A stretch of DNA of 64,000 nucleotides from Streptomyces sp. RPA4-2 (GTDB taxonomy: Bacteria > Actinomycetota > Actinomycetes > Streptomycetales > Streptomycetaceae), in assembly GCF_012273515.2 (NCBI RefSeq), contig NZ_CP050975.2:7874001-7938000 (forward strand), read 5' to 3'. Shown piece by piece: positions 33,570 to 41,365 of the stretch. How positions within the stretch are numbered: position 1 is the stretch's first letter; the number at the start of each line of letters is the position of its first letter. Under the pieces are notes generated by a model. That model ran no database searches. It saw only the letters and a list, made by a program, of their open reading frames with translations, and was not told the origin of the DNA. Position numbers and translations under genes: made by a program.

Positions 33570-34202
33570 GTGGATCTGCAAGCCGCCCTGGCCGCGCGCC
33601 GGTTGCTGGCCATCGTGCGCGGAGGCGACGCGGACGCCGCGCTGCGCACGGTGCTGGCCCTCGCCGAGGAGGGCGTCGACCTCGTCGAGGTCTCCCTGAG
33701 CGGAACGGACGCCCTCACCGTCATCGAGCGGGCCCGGCACGCGCTCGGGCCCGACGCGCTCCTGGGCGCCGGGACGGTGCTGAGCGCCGACGACGCCCAC
33801 GCCGCACACCGTGCGGGAGCCACCTTCGTGGTGACACCCGGACTCGGCGACGGCGTCCGCGCGGCCCGCGACCTGGGCCTGCCGGTCCTCGCGGGGGTGC
33901 TGACCCCGACCGACGTCATAGCCGCCCGCGCGCTCGGAGCCGAGGCCCTGAAACTCTTCCCCGCCGCACCCTTCGGTGGAGCGGACTACCTCAAGGCCCT
34001 GCGCGGCCCCTTCCCCGACGTGCCGTTCGTCCCCGTCGGCGGGATCGACGAGGCCGCCGCCCACGCCTGCCTCACAGCCGGCGCGACAGCGGTCGGAGTC
34101 GGCTCACCCCTGGTCGGCGACGCCGCCGACGGAGGCAGCCTCGCCGCGCTCCGCGACCGGGCCCGCGCCTTTCGTGCCATCGCGGAGGAGTCCGGACGAT
34201 GA
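33570..34202 (+). CDS. dgoA: 2-keto-3-deoxy-6-phosphogalactonate aldolase (KDPG aldolase family)
   Basis: 210 aa. It starts LLAIVRGGDADAALR and has VEVSLSG with the catalytic Glu, GAGTVLSADDAHAAHRAGATFVVTPG, and the Schiff-base Lys K128 in EALKLFPAAPFGG. FVPVGGID and a phosphate-binding GVGSPLVG follow. It splits the phosphorylated keto-deoxy acid into pyruvate and glyceraldehyde 3-phosphate. The GTG at 33570 follows AAGGAG. Its stop overlaps the lactonase start. Confidence 0.9.
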   Translation: MDLQAALAARRLLAIVRGGDADAALRTVLALAEEGVDLVEVSLSGTDALTVIERARHALGPDALLGAGTVLSADDAHAAHRAGATFVVTPGLGDGVRAARDLGLPVLAGVLTPTDVIAARALGAEALKLFPAAPFGGADYLKALRGPFPDVPFVPVGGIDEAAAHACLTAGATAVGVGSPLVGDAADGGSLAALRDRARAFRAIAEESGR

Positions 34203-35095
34203 GCACCGCGCGCGTCACCCGCCCCGACCGCCTGGAACTCGGCGAGGGCATCCGCTGGACGGGCGAGGAGGTCGTCCTCGTCGACCTCCTCGCCGGCCGT
34301 CTCCTCAAGGCTCCGGCGGACCCGGCCGGCCCCCTGGAACCGCTGGCCCGACTTCCTTTCCCGATCGGCGCGGTGGCCCCGGTGGCCGGGCGTCCCGGCA
34401 CCTGGATCGCCGCCGCGGACACCGGCGTCTGTCTGCTGACGCCCGACGGCGCGACCACCTGGCTGGCCCGGCCCGAGGACGGCGCGGCAGTCCGTACGCG
34501 CATGAACGACGCGGTCGCCGACCCCTCCGGCCGCTTCTGGGCGGGCAGCATGGGCTACGACGCCGACGAGAACGCCGGTTCGCTGTACCGGGTCGACCAC
34601 GACGGCACCGTGGTCCGGGTCCTGGACGGCGTCACCGTCCCGAACGGGCCCGCCTTCACCCCCGACGGCAAGGCCATGTACCTCGCCGACAGCGCCCGGG
34701 GAGTGATCCGGCGCCACCCGGTCGACCCGGACACCGGCGCCCTCGGCACACCCGAGGTCTTCGCCACGGTGGACGACGGCAGCCCGGACGGCATGACCGT
34801 CGACGCCGAGGGCGCCCTGTGGGTCGCCGTGTGGGGGACCGGCACCGTACGCCGCTTCCTCGCGGACGGGACCCCCGACCGCGTCGTGCCGCTGCCCGCG
34901 AGCCTGCCCGCGGGAGTGTGCCTGGAGCACGACGTCCTGCACATCACCACCGCCCGGCTGGGCCTCGCCGATCCGCGTCCCGAGGACGGCGCCGTGTTCT
35001 CCGTCCGCGTGGACGTGCCCGGCCGGCCGACGCCCGCGTTCCGCCTCCACGACACCGCGCCCGTACCGCCGTTCCCGGCCGGGGGGCCCGCGTGA
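34199..35095 (+). CDS. SMP-30/gluconolaconase-type lactonase, probable galactonolactonase
   Basis: 298 aa six-bladed propeller. Residues of the metal site are visible: E in LELGEGIRWTGEE, N in RMNDAVADPSGRFWAGSMGYDADENAGSLYR, N in VTVPNGPAFTPDG, and D in GSPDGMTVDAEG. These lactonases open sugar lactones with a divalent metal. In this operon galactonolactone from the dehydrogenase is the expected substrate. Both ends overlap neighbours by four bases, showing tight coupling. Confidence 0.9.
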   Translation: MSTARVTRPDRLELGEGIRWTGEEVVLVDLLAGRLLKAPADPAGPLEPLARLPFPIGAVAPVAGRPGTWIAAADTGVCLLTPDGATTWLARPEDGAAVRTRMNDAVADPSGRFWAGSMGYDADENAGSLYRVDHDGTVVRVLDGVTVPNGPAFTPDGKAMYLADSARGVIRRHPVDPDTGALGTPEVFATVDDGSPDGMTVDAEGALWVAVWGTGTVRRFLADGTPDRVVPLPASLPAGVCLEHDVLHITTARLGLADPRPEDGAVFSVRVDVPGRPTPAFRLHDTAPVPPFPAGGPA

Positions 35096-36114
35096 CCGCG
35101 TCGTGGCGGCCCGCCCCCGGACCCGTCGTGTGCGTCGGGGAGACGATGGCGGCCCTGGCCCCCGACCCGGTCGGCCCGCTGGAGGAGGCCGAGCACCTGC
35201 GCCTGACGGTGGCAGGGGCCGAGTCCAACGTCGCGATGTACCTGGCCGACCACGGCGTACCGGTGGCCTGGCTCTCCGCCCTCGGCGACGACGCGCCCGG
35301 CCGGCGTGTCCGGGCCGCCGTGGCCGCCGCCGGCGTCGACGTCACCCACGTCCGCACCGACCCCGACCGCCCCACCGGCCTGCTCCTCAAGTCCCCCCAC
35401 CGGGACGGAACCCACGTCCACTACTACCGTTCGGGGTCGGCCGCCTCCGCCCTCGGGCCCGCCCTGCTGGACACCCGGCCCGTACGCGCCGCCTCCCTCC
35501 TGCACGTCAGCGGGATCACCCCGGCGCTGTCCCCGTCCTGCCGGGACCTGGTGAGCCGCGCGCTCGCCGCCGCGCCCGACGAACGGCCGTACGCCGTCAG
35601 CTTCGACGTCAACCACCGCCCCGCCCTGTGGCACGACGACAGGGCGGCCACCGTCCTGCGGGACCTGGCCGACCGCGCGGACGTCGTCTTCGTCGGCCTG
35701 GACGAGGCCCAGAACCTGTGGGGTGCCGGCCTCACGGCCGCCGGTGTACGGGAGTTGCTGCCGCACCCGCGGATCGTCGTCGTCAAGGACGGCGCCGACT
35801 CCGCCACCGCCGCCGTACGGGACGGAGACGTCGTCGCGGTCCCGGCGCTGCGCACGCTGGTGGTCGAACCCGTCGGCGCGGGCGACGCCTTCGCGGCGGG
35901 ATTCCTGGCCGGACTGCTCCGCGGCGAGACCCTGACCCGCGCCCTGCGCCTCGGCCACATCACGGCCGTCTCCGCCCTCAGGGTGACCGGCGACCACGGG
36001 CCGCTGCCCGGCCCGGAGGCCGTACGACGGCTTCTCGCACTGTCCGCCGAGGAGTGGGCGCGGGTGGCGCGCGCGCAGGACGCCCACCGCGAGGAGCGAT
36101 CGCCGGGCCGGTGA
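35092..36114 (+). CDS. PfkB-family sugar kinase, probable 2-keto-3-deoxygalactonate kinase
   Basis: 340 aa ribokinase-fold kinase. GPVVCVGETMAALAPD, VAGAESNVAMYLADHG and RPTGLLLKSPHRDGTHVHYYRSGSAAS resemble KDG kinases. The catalytic base D265 lies in EPVGAGDAFAAGFLAG. It phosphorylates the keto-deoxy acid made by the dehydratase so that the aldolase can cleave it. E. coli DgoK is of a different family, so a PfkB kinase here is a non-homologous solution of the same step. The GTG at 35092 overlaps the lactonase stop. It is the last gene of the operon. Confidence 0.88.
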   Translation: MTASWRPAPGPVVCVGETMAALAPDPVGPLEEAEHLRLTVAGAESNVAMYLADHGVPVAWLSALGDDAPGRRVRAAVAAAGVDVTHVRTDPDRPTGLLLKSPHRDGTHVHYYRSGSAASALGPALLDTRPVRAASLLHVSGITPALSPSCRDLVSRALAAAPDERPYAVSFDVNHRPALWHDDRAATVLRDLADRADVVFVGLDEAQNLWGAGLTAAGVRELLPHPRIVVVKDGADSATAAVRDGDVVAVPALRTLVVEPVGAGDAFAAGFLAGLLRGETLTRALRLGHITAVSALRVTGDHGPLPGPEAVRRLLALSAEEWARVARAQDAHREERSPGR

Positions 36115-36337
36115 GGCGAAGAAGGGTCTCCCCGCGCCGAGTACCGCTTGCCGACGGGGAAGGCGAGGTGCGGTGCGGCGGGCCCGGTCGGCGGCGGGAC
36201 GGTGCGTGGTACCGCTGCCGCTGGGTACCCAGGCGTCCCGGAGGGCCGCGGCGAGAGCGAGCTGTGCGCGCCGGCCGGCGCAGTGACCCGGAGCCACCAG
36301 CTTCGTGAGGATCCACGCCGGGCCCCCGGGACGCCGG

Positions 36338-37738
36338 CTACGAGACAGGTGCCGTCGCGTCGGTGATCGCCATGAGGGCGCGTTCCATGTCCGGCTGTGT
36401 CGTGCGCCAGTTGCTGAACGCCGCGCGCAGGGCGGGCACGTGACCGTAGACGGTCGGGGTGACGAAGACGTCGCCCGTGGCGGCGATGGCATGGGCGGCG
36501 GCCTGGACACGGTCGGGTGTCGGATCGTCGGCGAGGGTGAAGCAGACGGTGTTGAGCCGTACGGGCGCCAGCAGCCGCAGGTGCGGGACGCCGATCAGGG
36601 CATCGCCGAGACGCCGGGCGAGGCCGGTGTTGCGGGCGACGATCTCGCGATGGCCGTCCCGGCCGTAGGCGACCAGGGAGAACCAGGCGGTCAGGGCGCG
36701 CAGCCGCCGGGAGTTCTCCGGAGTGAGGTGCAGGAAGTCGGGGTCGGGCAGGGAGGGCGGGCCCAGGTAGGGCGAGGAGTTGTGGAAGACCCGGACCTGA
36801 AGGTCCTGTCGCCGGGTGAACACCACCGCGCTGTCATAGGGGACGTTGAACCACTTGTGGAGGTCCAGGCAGACGGAGTCCGCGGCGTCCAGGCCGTCGG
36901 TCAGGTGGGAGTGGGAGGGGAGCAGCGCGGCGAAGGCCCCGAAGGCGCCGTCGACATGCAGCCAGAAGCTGTGCCGTTCCTTGAGTGCCGCGATGGCGCG
37001 CAGGTCGTCGAAGTCGACCGTGTCGACGGTTCCGGCGTTGGCGACGACGATGGCGGGCCGGCCGTCCATCCTCTCCAGCGCGTCCGCCAGAGCCGCGACG
37101 TCGACTGCCTCACGGTTCCCGGGCAGGAGCGGGACCCGCCGTAGGCTCGCGCGGCCGAGGCCCAGGACGGACGTGGCCTTCCCGATACTGGAGTGCGGTG
37201 CCCCGGACAGCACCGTGACCGGGCCGAGCGCGGCCACACCGTCGTCGGAGACGGACACGTTCCGCTGTTCCCCCAGCCACTCGCGCCCGATGGCCAGGCC
37301 CACCGTGTTCGACATGGTCGCGCCGGTGACGAACGCCCCGCTGTGCGCCTCGCTCAGCCCGAACAGCTCGCGCAGCCAGGCCAACGTCTCCCGTTCGAGT
37401 GCGGCGGCGGACGATCCGATGCCGCTGCCGACGTTCTGGTCGTACACGGCGGTGAGCCAGTCGGCGGTGAGGGCGGCAGGCGTCGCGCCACCGGTCACGA
37501 AACCGAGGTAGCGCGGCCCCGAGCTGCCGGAGAAGCCCGGCGACCACCGCTCGGCGAAACGCGCCAGCGCGCCTTCGGTGCCCGTGCCCTCGGCGGGAAG
37601 CGGCTGCGGCTCCGGGGCGGGGCCGAGCCGCGCGGCGGGGCGGGCGTCGACCGCCGCCAGCTCCCGGCCCGCCAACTCACTCACCGACCGGAGCAGTTCC
37701 GTGAGGCGCGCGCGGTCTTCGGCGAGTACGGGATGCAT
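36338..37738 (-). CDS. PLP-dependent group II decarboxylase
   Basis: 466 aa. The fold-type I decarboxylase signature is present: GFVTGGATPAALTADWLTAVYDQNVG, SGAFVTGATMSNTVGLAIGREW, and VVANAGTVDTVDFDD. The PLP lysine K295 lies in CLDLHKWFNVPYDSAVVF. It would decarboxylate an amino acid to an amine; aromatic amino acids, aspartate and 2,4-diaminobutyrate are all possible in this group. The ATG at 37738 follows GGAGG, while the upstream in-frame codons are not protein-like. It has no operon partner; the iron box 300 bp away serves the opposite gene. Confidence 0.9.
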   Translation of the reverse strand: MHPVLAEDRARLTELLRSVSELAGRELAAVDARPAARLGPAPEPQPLPAEGTGTEGALARFAERWSPGFSGSSGPRYLGFVTGGATPAALTADWLTAVYDQNVGSGIGSSAAALERETLAWLRELFGLSEAHSGAFVTGATMSNTVGLAIGREWLGEQRNVSVSDDGVAALGPVTVLSGAPHSSIGKATSVLGLGRASLRRVPLLPGNREAVDVAALADALERMDGRPAIVVANAGTVDTVDFDDLRAIAALKERHSFWLHVDGAFGAFAALLPSHSHLTDGLDAADSVCLDLHKWFNVPYDSAVVFTRRQDLQVRVFHNSSPYLGPPSLPDPDFLHLTPENSRRLRALTAWFSLVAYGRDGHREIVARNTGLARRLGDALIGVPHLRLLAPVRLNTVCFTLADDPTPDRVQAAAHAIAATGDVFVTPTVYGHVPALRAAFSNWRTTQPDMERALMAITDATAPVS

Positions 37739-38041
37739 GGCGGTCCTCCGGGGTTGTGCGACGCCTTGGGCGACGGGCCGAGGGGCTGGGCGGTCAGGGG
37801 ATACGCGGCCGGCCGCCCACGTCGGCTCCGGGAGCGCAGCTCCGCCGCCCGCGTCGTCGGCGCGACCGAGGGGTCGGTTCCGCATCTCGGCTCGGGCGGC
37901 GCGATTCCCTGTCGGGGCACATTAACCGCTACATGACGGCATGCCTCTGACCGAGCAACTCGGTCGGGTCGGAACAGTGAGCGGGGCGGGCGTCCCGGTA
38001 CGGAGAGAGTGCGGGGGAGTATCCCGCCCTCCATCCGTGCA
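37739..38041. other. Divergent intergenic region
   Basis: No gene is seen between the decarboxylase and the iron-box gene. It should carry both promoters. Confidence 0.4.
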
Positions 38042-38060
38042 TTAGGTTAGGCTTACCTAA
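38042..38060. promoter_or_regulatory. Iron box (DmdR/IdeR/DtxR operator)
   Basis: TTAGGTTAGGCTTACCTAA is almost identical to the actinomycete iron-box consensus, a 19-bp palindrome. It lies 60 bases before the DUF2470 gene, which is therefore predicted to be repressed by Fe2+-DmdR. Confidence 0.92.
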
Positions 38061-38119
38061 GTAGCCGACTTGGACCGCTTCGACCTCGCCGACCACTTCC
38101 CTCGCCCTGGAGAACCCGC

Positions 38120-38824
38120 ATGCGTCCCTTCAGCGCCCGCGTCACACGGCCGACCCCCGCCGAGCGCGTGCAGTCCATCCTGTACGCGGCCCAGTCCATG
38201 ACCGTGGTGAGCGACGGGAGTCATGCCGAGGTCCACCGCCTCGACAACGCCAGTGCGAGGGGCCGCCTCCACCTTCACACTCCGGCGGAAATCGCCCCCG
38301 CCGGGGCCGGTCCGCGCGTTCCGGTCCGGCTCGAGTTCACCGACATCGCACCCACGGCCGTGCGCGACCGGTTGCGTGCCCGCGTCACCCTCACCGGGCT
38401 GCTCGCGGACCCGTACAGCAACGAGTCGCCCCGAAGTGCCTGTATGGAGTTCGGCCAGGCGGTCATCGAGGACGGAGAGGGCCGTCGGTTCGTCACACTG
38501 GACGAACTCCAGGCCGCCGGCCCGGACCCGATGGCCACGAGCGAGGCGAGCATGCTGACGCACCTCGTTGACAGCCACGAGGAACTCGTCCCTCTCCTGG
38601 TACGCCTCGTGCGGCCGCGGCCGGCGAGAGGCATGATCCGTGCGGTTCCCCTGGCCATGGACCGCTACGGAGTGACTCTGCGCCTGGAGTACCCCACCGC
38701 ACACCGCGATGTCCGGCTGCCGTTCGCCACGCCTGTCAGCGACATCGACCAGGCCGGCCCCAGGATCCGCGCCCTCCTGGACACGGCCCGACGCGTCTCC
38801 CACCACAGCCGCCTGTTCGCCTGA
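38120..38824 (+). CDS. DUF2470 domain protein, iron-regulated
   Basis: 234 aa. The N-terminal half (PTPAERVQSILYAAQSMTVV, VPVRLEFTDIAPTAVRDRLRARVTLTGLL) resembles the split-barrel part of HugZ-like haem-utilisation proteins. The C-terminal half (SHEELVPLLVRLVRPRPARGMIRAVPLAMDRYGVTLRLEY) is the DUF2470 module. The family is associated with haem binding or degradation. An almost perfect iron box upstream supports a role when iron is scarce. It has no operon partner, and the exact reaction is unknown. Confidence 0.85.
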   Translation: MRPFSARVTRPTPAERVQSILYAAQSMTVVSDGSHAEVHRLDNASARGRLHLHTPAEIAPAGAGPRVPVRLEFTDIAPTAVRDRLRARVTLTGLLADPYSNESPRSACMEFGQAVIEDGEGRRFVTLDELQAAGPDPMATSEASMLTHLVDSHEELVPLLVRLVRPRPARGMIRAVPLAMDRYGVTLRLEYPTAHRDVRLPFATPVSDIDQAGPRIRALLDTARRVSHHSRLFA

Positions 38825-39207
38825 CCCCCGGTGTCTGATGCCGCGGCGGTTTTTGAGACCGCACGGCTCAGGACGGGGAGAGGCGGACCCGTCGGGCGAC
38901 GCCCGCGGACCGTTCCCGCCCGGCAGGTGGCGCCCGAACCGACTGCTCGATTCCTGTGGCATGAGAGGGCGACCGGACGGCAGCGGGCGAAGGCGGCGCG
39001 AGTCGCAGTGACGTAGGTCATGGTGTGGCCGGCTCGATCCCGGAATGCGCGGGTCCCCGCCACGGTTGCCGCGTTGAGGGCCCTGCCCTGTTCCGAGGGG
39101 ACGTCGGGCAATGGTGCCCGCCACGTGACGGGAGCTGGACACGATCCAGGCCTTTCCTGCTGCTCCCTGGTTCCTGGATCGCTGTCTTCGAAGGGTTCTT
39201 CTGCGCC
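38825..39207. other. Intergenic stretch before the MFS gene
   Basis: No gene is recognised. A weak GCGGT/ACCGC hairpin near 38845-38861 could end the DUF2470 transcript, and an inverted repeat lies at 39142-39181. Confidence 0.4.
39142..39181. promoter_or_regulatory. Inverted repeat upstream of the MFS gene
   Basis: CGATCCAGG and CCTGGATCG form perfect 9-bp arms 22 bases apart, ending 26 bases before the start codon. It may be an operator or a leader hairpin. Confidence 0.4.
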
Positions 39208-40479
39208 ATGCCACTTGCCCTGCTGGCCCTGGCTGTCGTCGCGTTCGGTATCGGCACGACCGAGTTCGCCACCATGGGGCTGCTGCCCCAGATCGCCGAC
39301 GGTGTCGGCGTGTCGGTGCCGCACGCCGGCAACCTCGTGTCGGCCTACGCGCTCGGTGTCGTCGTGGGCGCGCCCGTACTGACGGGCATCGGCGCGCGCG
39401 TCCCCCACAAGCGACTGCTGCTGCTTCTGTCCGGGCTGTTCGTGATCGGCAATCTCGCGTCCGCGCTCGCACCCGGCTTCGGCCTCCTGTTCGCCGCGCG
39501 TTTTCTGGCGGGTCTGCCGCACGGCGCACTGTTCGGCGTGGGCGCTGTCGTGGCCTCACGGCTGGTCGCGCCCGAACGGGCCGCGCGCGCGGTGTCGAAA
39601 ATGTTCCTGGGTCTCACCGTCGCGAACATCGTCGGCGTCCCGGCCGGAACGATCCTCGGGCAGCAGCTGGGCTGGCGGTGGGCCTACGCCGGCGTCGCCG
39701 TCATCGGCCTCATCGCGCTCGCTTCGCTGGCCCTGTTCGTGCCTCATCAGCCGCGCGGCCGGCAAGCGGGCATCGGGCACGAGCTGCGGGCGATGGGGAA
39801 CAGGCAGGTGGCGATCGGTCTGGCCACGGCGGTGGTCGGATTCGGCGGATTCTTCGCCGTCTACAGCTATCTGGTGCCCATGCTGACGAACCTGACGGGC
39901 ATCTCCGACTCCTCGACCACCCTGGTCCTCGCGCTCTACGGCGTCGGTATGACGCTCGGCACGCTGGTCGCGGGCCCCCTCACGGACCGCGCCCTGCGTC
40001 CGACGCTGTACGCGGGGCTCATCCTGCTCGCCGCGGCGCTGGTGGCGTTCTACTTCACCGTCCACAGCACCGTGCCGGCCCTGGTGACGATCACCTTCAT
40101 CGGCGCGGTGGGATCCCTCATCACCACGCCCGTCCAGATGCTGCTCATGGCCAAGGCGAAGGACGCTCCCACCATGGCCGCGGCCTCCAACCACTCCGCC
40201 TTCAACCTGGCCAACGCGGGCGGCGCCTGGCTCGGCGGCCTGGCCATCTCGGCGGGCTGGGGCTGGGCCTCGCCCAACCTGGTCGGTGCGGCTCTCGCGG
40301 TGGCGGGCCTCGGCCTGGCCTTCACCGGCGGGTTCATGGACCGGGGCAGCCCTGGCTCCGTAGTGATCATCTCGTCCGGCGCCGAAGACCCGAAGGCGGC
40401 CGGACCGGACGTGGCCCAAGGCGTGGACGTGCCGTCCCGCTCCTCCCGGTCGGCGGAGGCTCCCCGGAACCTGGGCTAA
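39208..40479 (+). CDS. MFS efflux transporter (AraJ/DHA1 type)
   Basis: 423 aa with twelve membrane segments. LAVVAFGIGTTEFATMGLLPQIADGVGVSVPHAGNLVSAYALGVVVGAP is the typical start of the AraJ/chloramphenicol-resistance-like branch. Segment 4-5 carries RFLAGLPHGALFGVGAVVASRLV. It would export drugs or sugars by proton antiport. I place the start at the ATG at 39208 because hydrophobic family sequence begins there. The upstream in-frame extension from 39025 is not transporter-like. The C-terminal 45 residues form a hydrophilic tail. Confidence 0.9.
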   Translation: MPLALLALAVVAFGIGTTEFATMGLLPQIADGVGVSVPHAGNLVSAYALGVVVGAPVLTGIGARVPHKRLLLLLSGLFVIGNLASALAPGFGLLFAARFLAGLPHGALFGVGAVVASRLVAPERAARAVSKMFLGLTVANIVGVPAGTILGQQLGWRWAYAGVAVIGLIALASLALFVPHQPRGRQAGIGHELRAMGNRQVAIGLATAVVGFGGFFAVYSYLVPMLTNLTGISDSSTTLVLALYGVGMTLGTLVAGPLTDRALRPTLYAGLILLAAALVAFYFTVHSTVPALVTITFIGAVGSLITTPVQMLLMAKAKDAPTMAAASNHSAFNLANAGGAWLGGLAISAGWGWASPNLVGAALAVAGLGLAFTGGFMDRGSPGSVVIISSGAEDPKAAGPDVAQGVDVPSRSSRSAEAPRNLG

Positions 40480-40587
40480 GGGTGTTCTAAGGACTGTCCC
40501 GCAATCCCCGGTGGATCAGCGCGCGGCGTCGGATGCGGTGCATCGCAAGGCGGAGGGTCGTCCTCATACTGGGTGTATCGGGAAGCC
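40480..40587. mobile_element. Possible short IS-end or repeat remnant
   Basis: The block around 40488-40577 (GGACTGTCCCGCAATCC, GGATGCGGTGCATCGCAAGG, CATACTGGGTGTAT) looks like a dispersed streptomycete intergenic repeat associated with transposon ends. I see no transposase or terminal inverted repeats, so this is only a suspicion. Confidence 0.25.
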
Positions 40588-41196
40588 TCACCGGCCCGGG
40601 TCGGCCTTCGGCAGGCAGGTCCGGGACCAGTGTTCGACGTCGGCTTCCACCGGGTCGCGGGGAGGACCGACCTCGACGGAGCCGTGGGGTCGGGAGTCAC
40701 GCCCGCTGCCCCGGACCGCCAGCCACGCGCACAGCGCGGCCAGCGGCAGCTCGGCACAGAGCGCCATCGCTGCGGCCGTGGCGAAGTCGCTCCCTGCGGC
40801 CGCCGTCGTGGTGTCGAACCAGGCGTCGATCACGAGCAGGGTGGCGGCCGCGGTGGCCGCCAAGGAATGCCGCCGGTCGCCGCGGGCGGCAAGGACGCCG
40901 GCGGCGATCAGACCGACCGCCTCAAGCGCATCGAGACCCACCCATGCGACTGGCCAGTGCGCGGCGGTCGCGGCGTCCGGCAGTTCAGTCGCCAGCACGT
41001 ACAGCCAGGGCAGCAGAACGAGCCCGCACACGACCAGCAGCCACCCAGCCCGGCCGACCAGCCGCGAGCCCGGCTCCGCCTCGGCCGCCGCCCGCTTCGA
41101 CGCCTCCGGCCGGGCACGGCCGTGCAGCGGAACGCCGTCCGCACACGCGTCGCCTTCCGCCGTGAACTCCTCGGTATGTGAGGCCAGTTGTCGCAT
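40588..41196 (-). CDS. Four-helix membrane protein of unknown function
   Basis: 202 aa. After a 45-residue hydrophilic N-terminus come four hydrophobic segments: AGWLLVVCGLVLLPWLYVLA, WVGLDALEAVGLIAAGVLAA, LAATAAATLLVIDAWFDTTTA, and AMALCAELPLAALCAWLAVR. The VIDAWFDTTTA segment with conserved acidic residues is typical of a small actinobacterial membrane family without known function. The ATG at 41196 follows GGGAGCGAG. It is divergent from the sensor kinase, which may hint at a link. Confidence 0.75.
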   Translation of the reverse strand: MRQLASHTEEFTAEGDACADGVPLHGRARPEASKRAAAEAEPGSRLVGRAGWLLVVCGLVLLPWLYVLATELPDAATAAHWPVAWVGLDALEAVGLIAAGVLAARGDRRHSLAATAAATLLVIDAWFDTTTAAAGSDFATAAAMALCAELPLAALCAWLAVRGSGRDSRPHGSVEVGPPRDPVEADVEHWSRTCLPKADPGR

Positions 41197-41365
41197 GCTC
41201 TCGCTCCCTTTCCCGCGTGCTCTTCCCTTACGGCCTCCAGCCTCCGTGGCGAGCCCAGGCGTCGTCAGTCACGCAGGTATCCGACCTGGGGTGGAGAAAA
41301 GTGCACCCCGGCCCCGGGCACAAACGTCATGGCCCGGCGGTGGCCAGCGGCTTTACTGTTCGGGC

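Noticed and set aside
36338..38060. Siderophore (DesA-like) role of the PLP decarboxylase because of the nearby iron box.
   Set aside because: The iron box is 300 bp from the decarboxylase start and 60 bp from the divergent DUF2470 gene. No siderophore synthetase genes are present.
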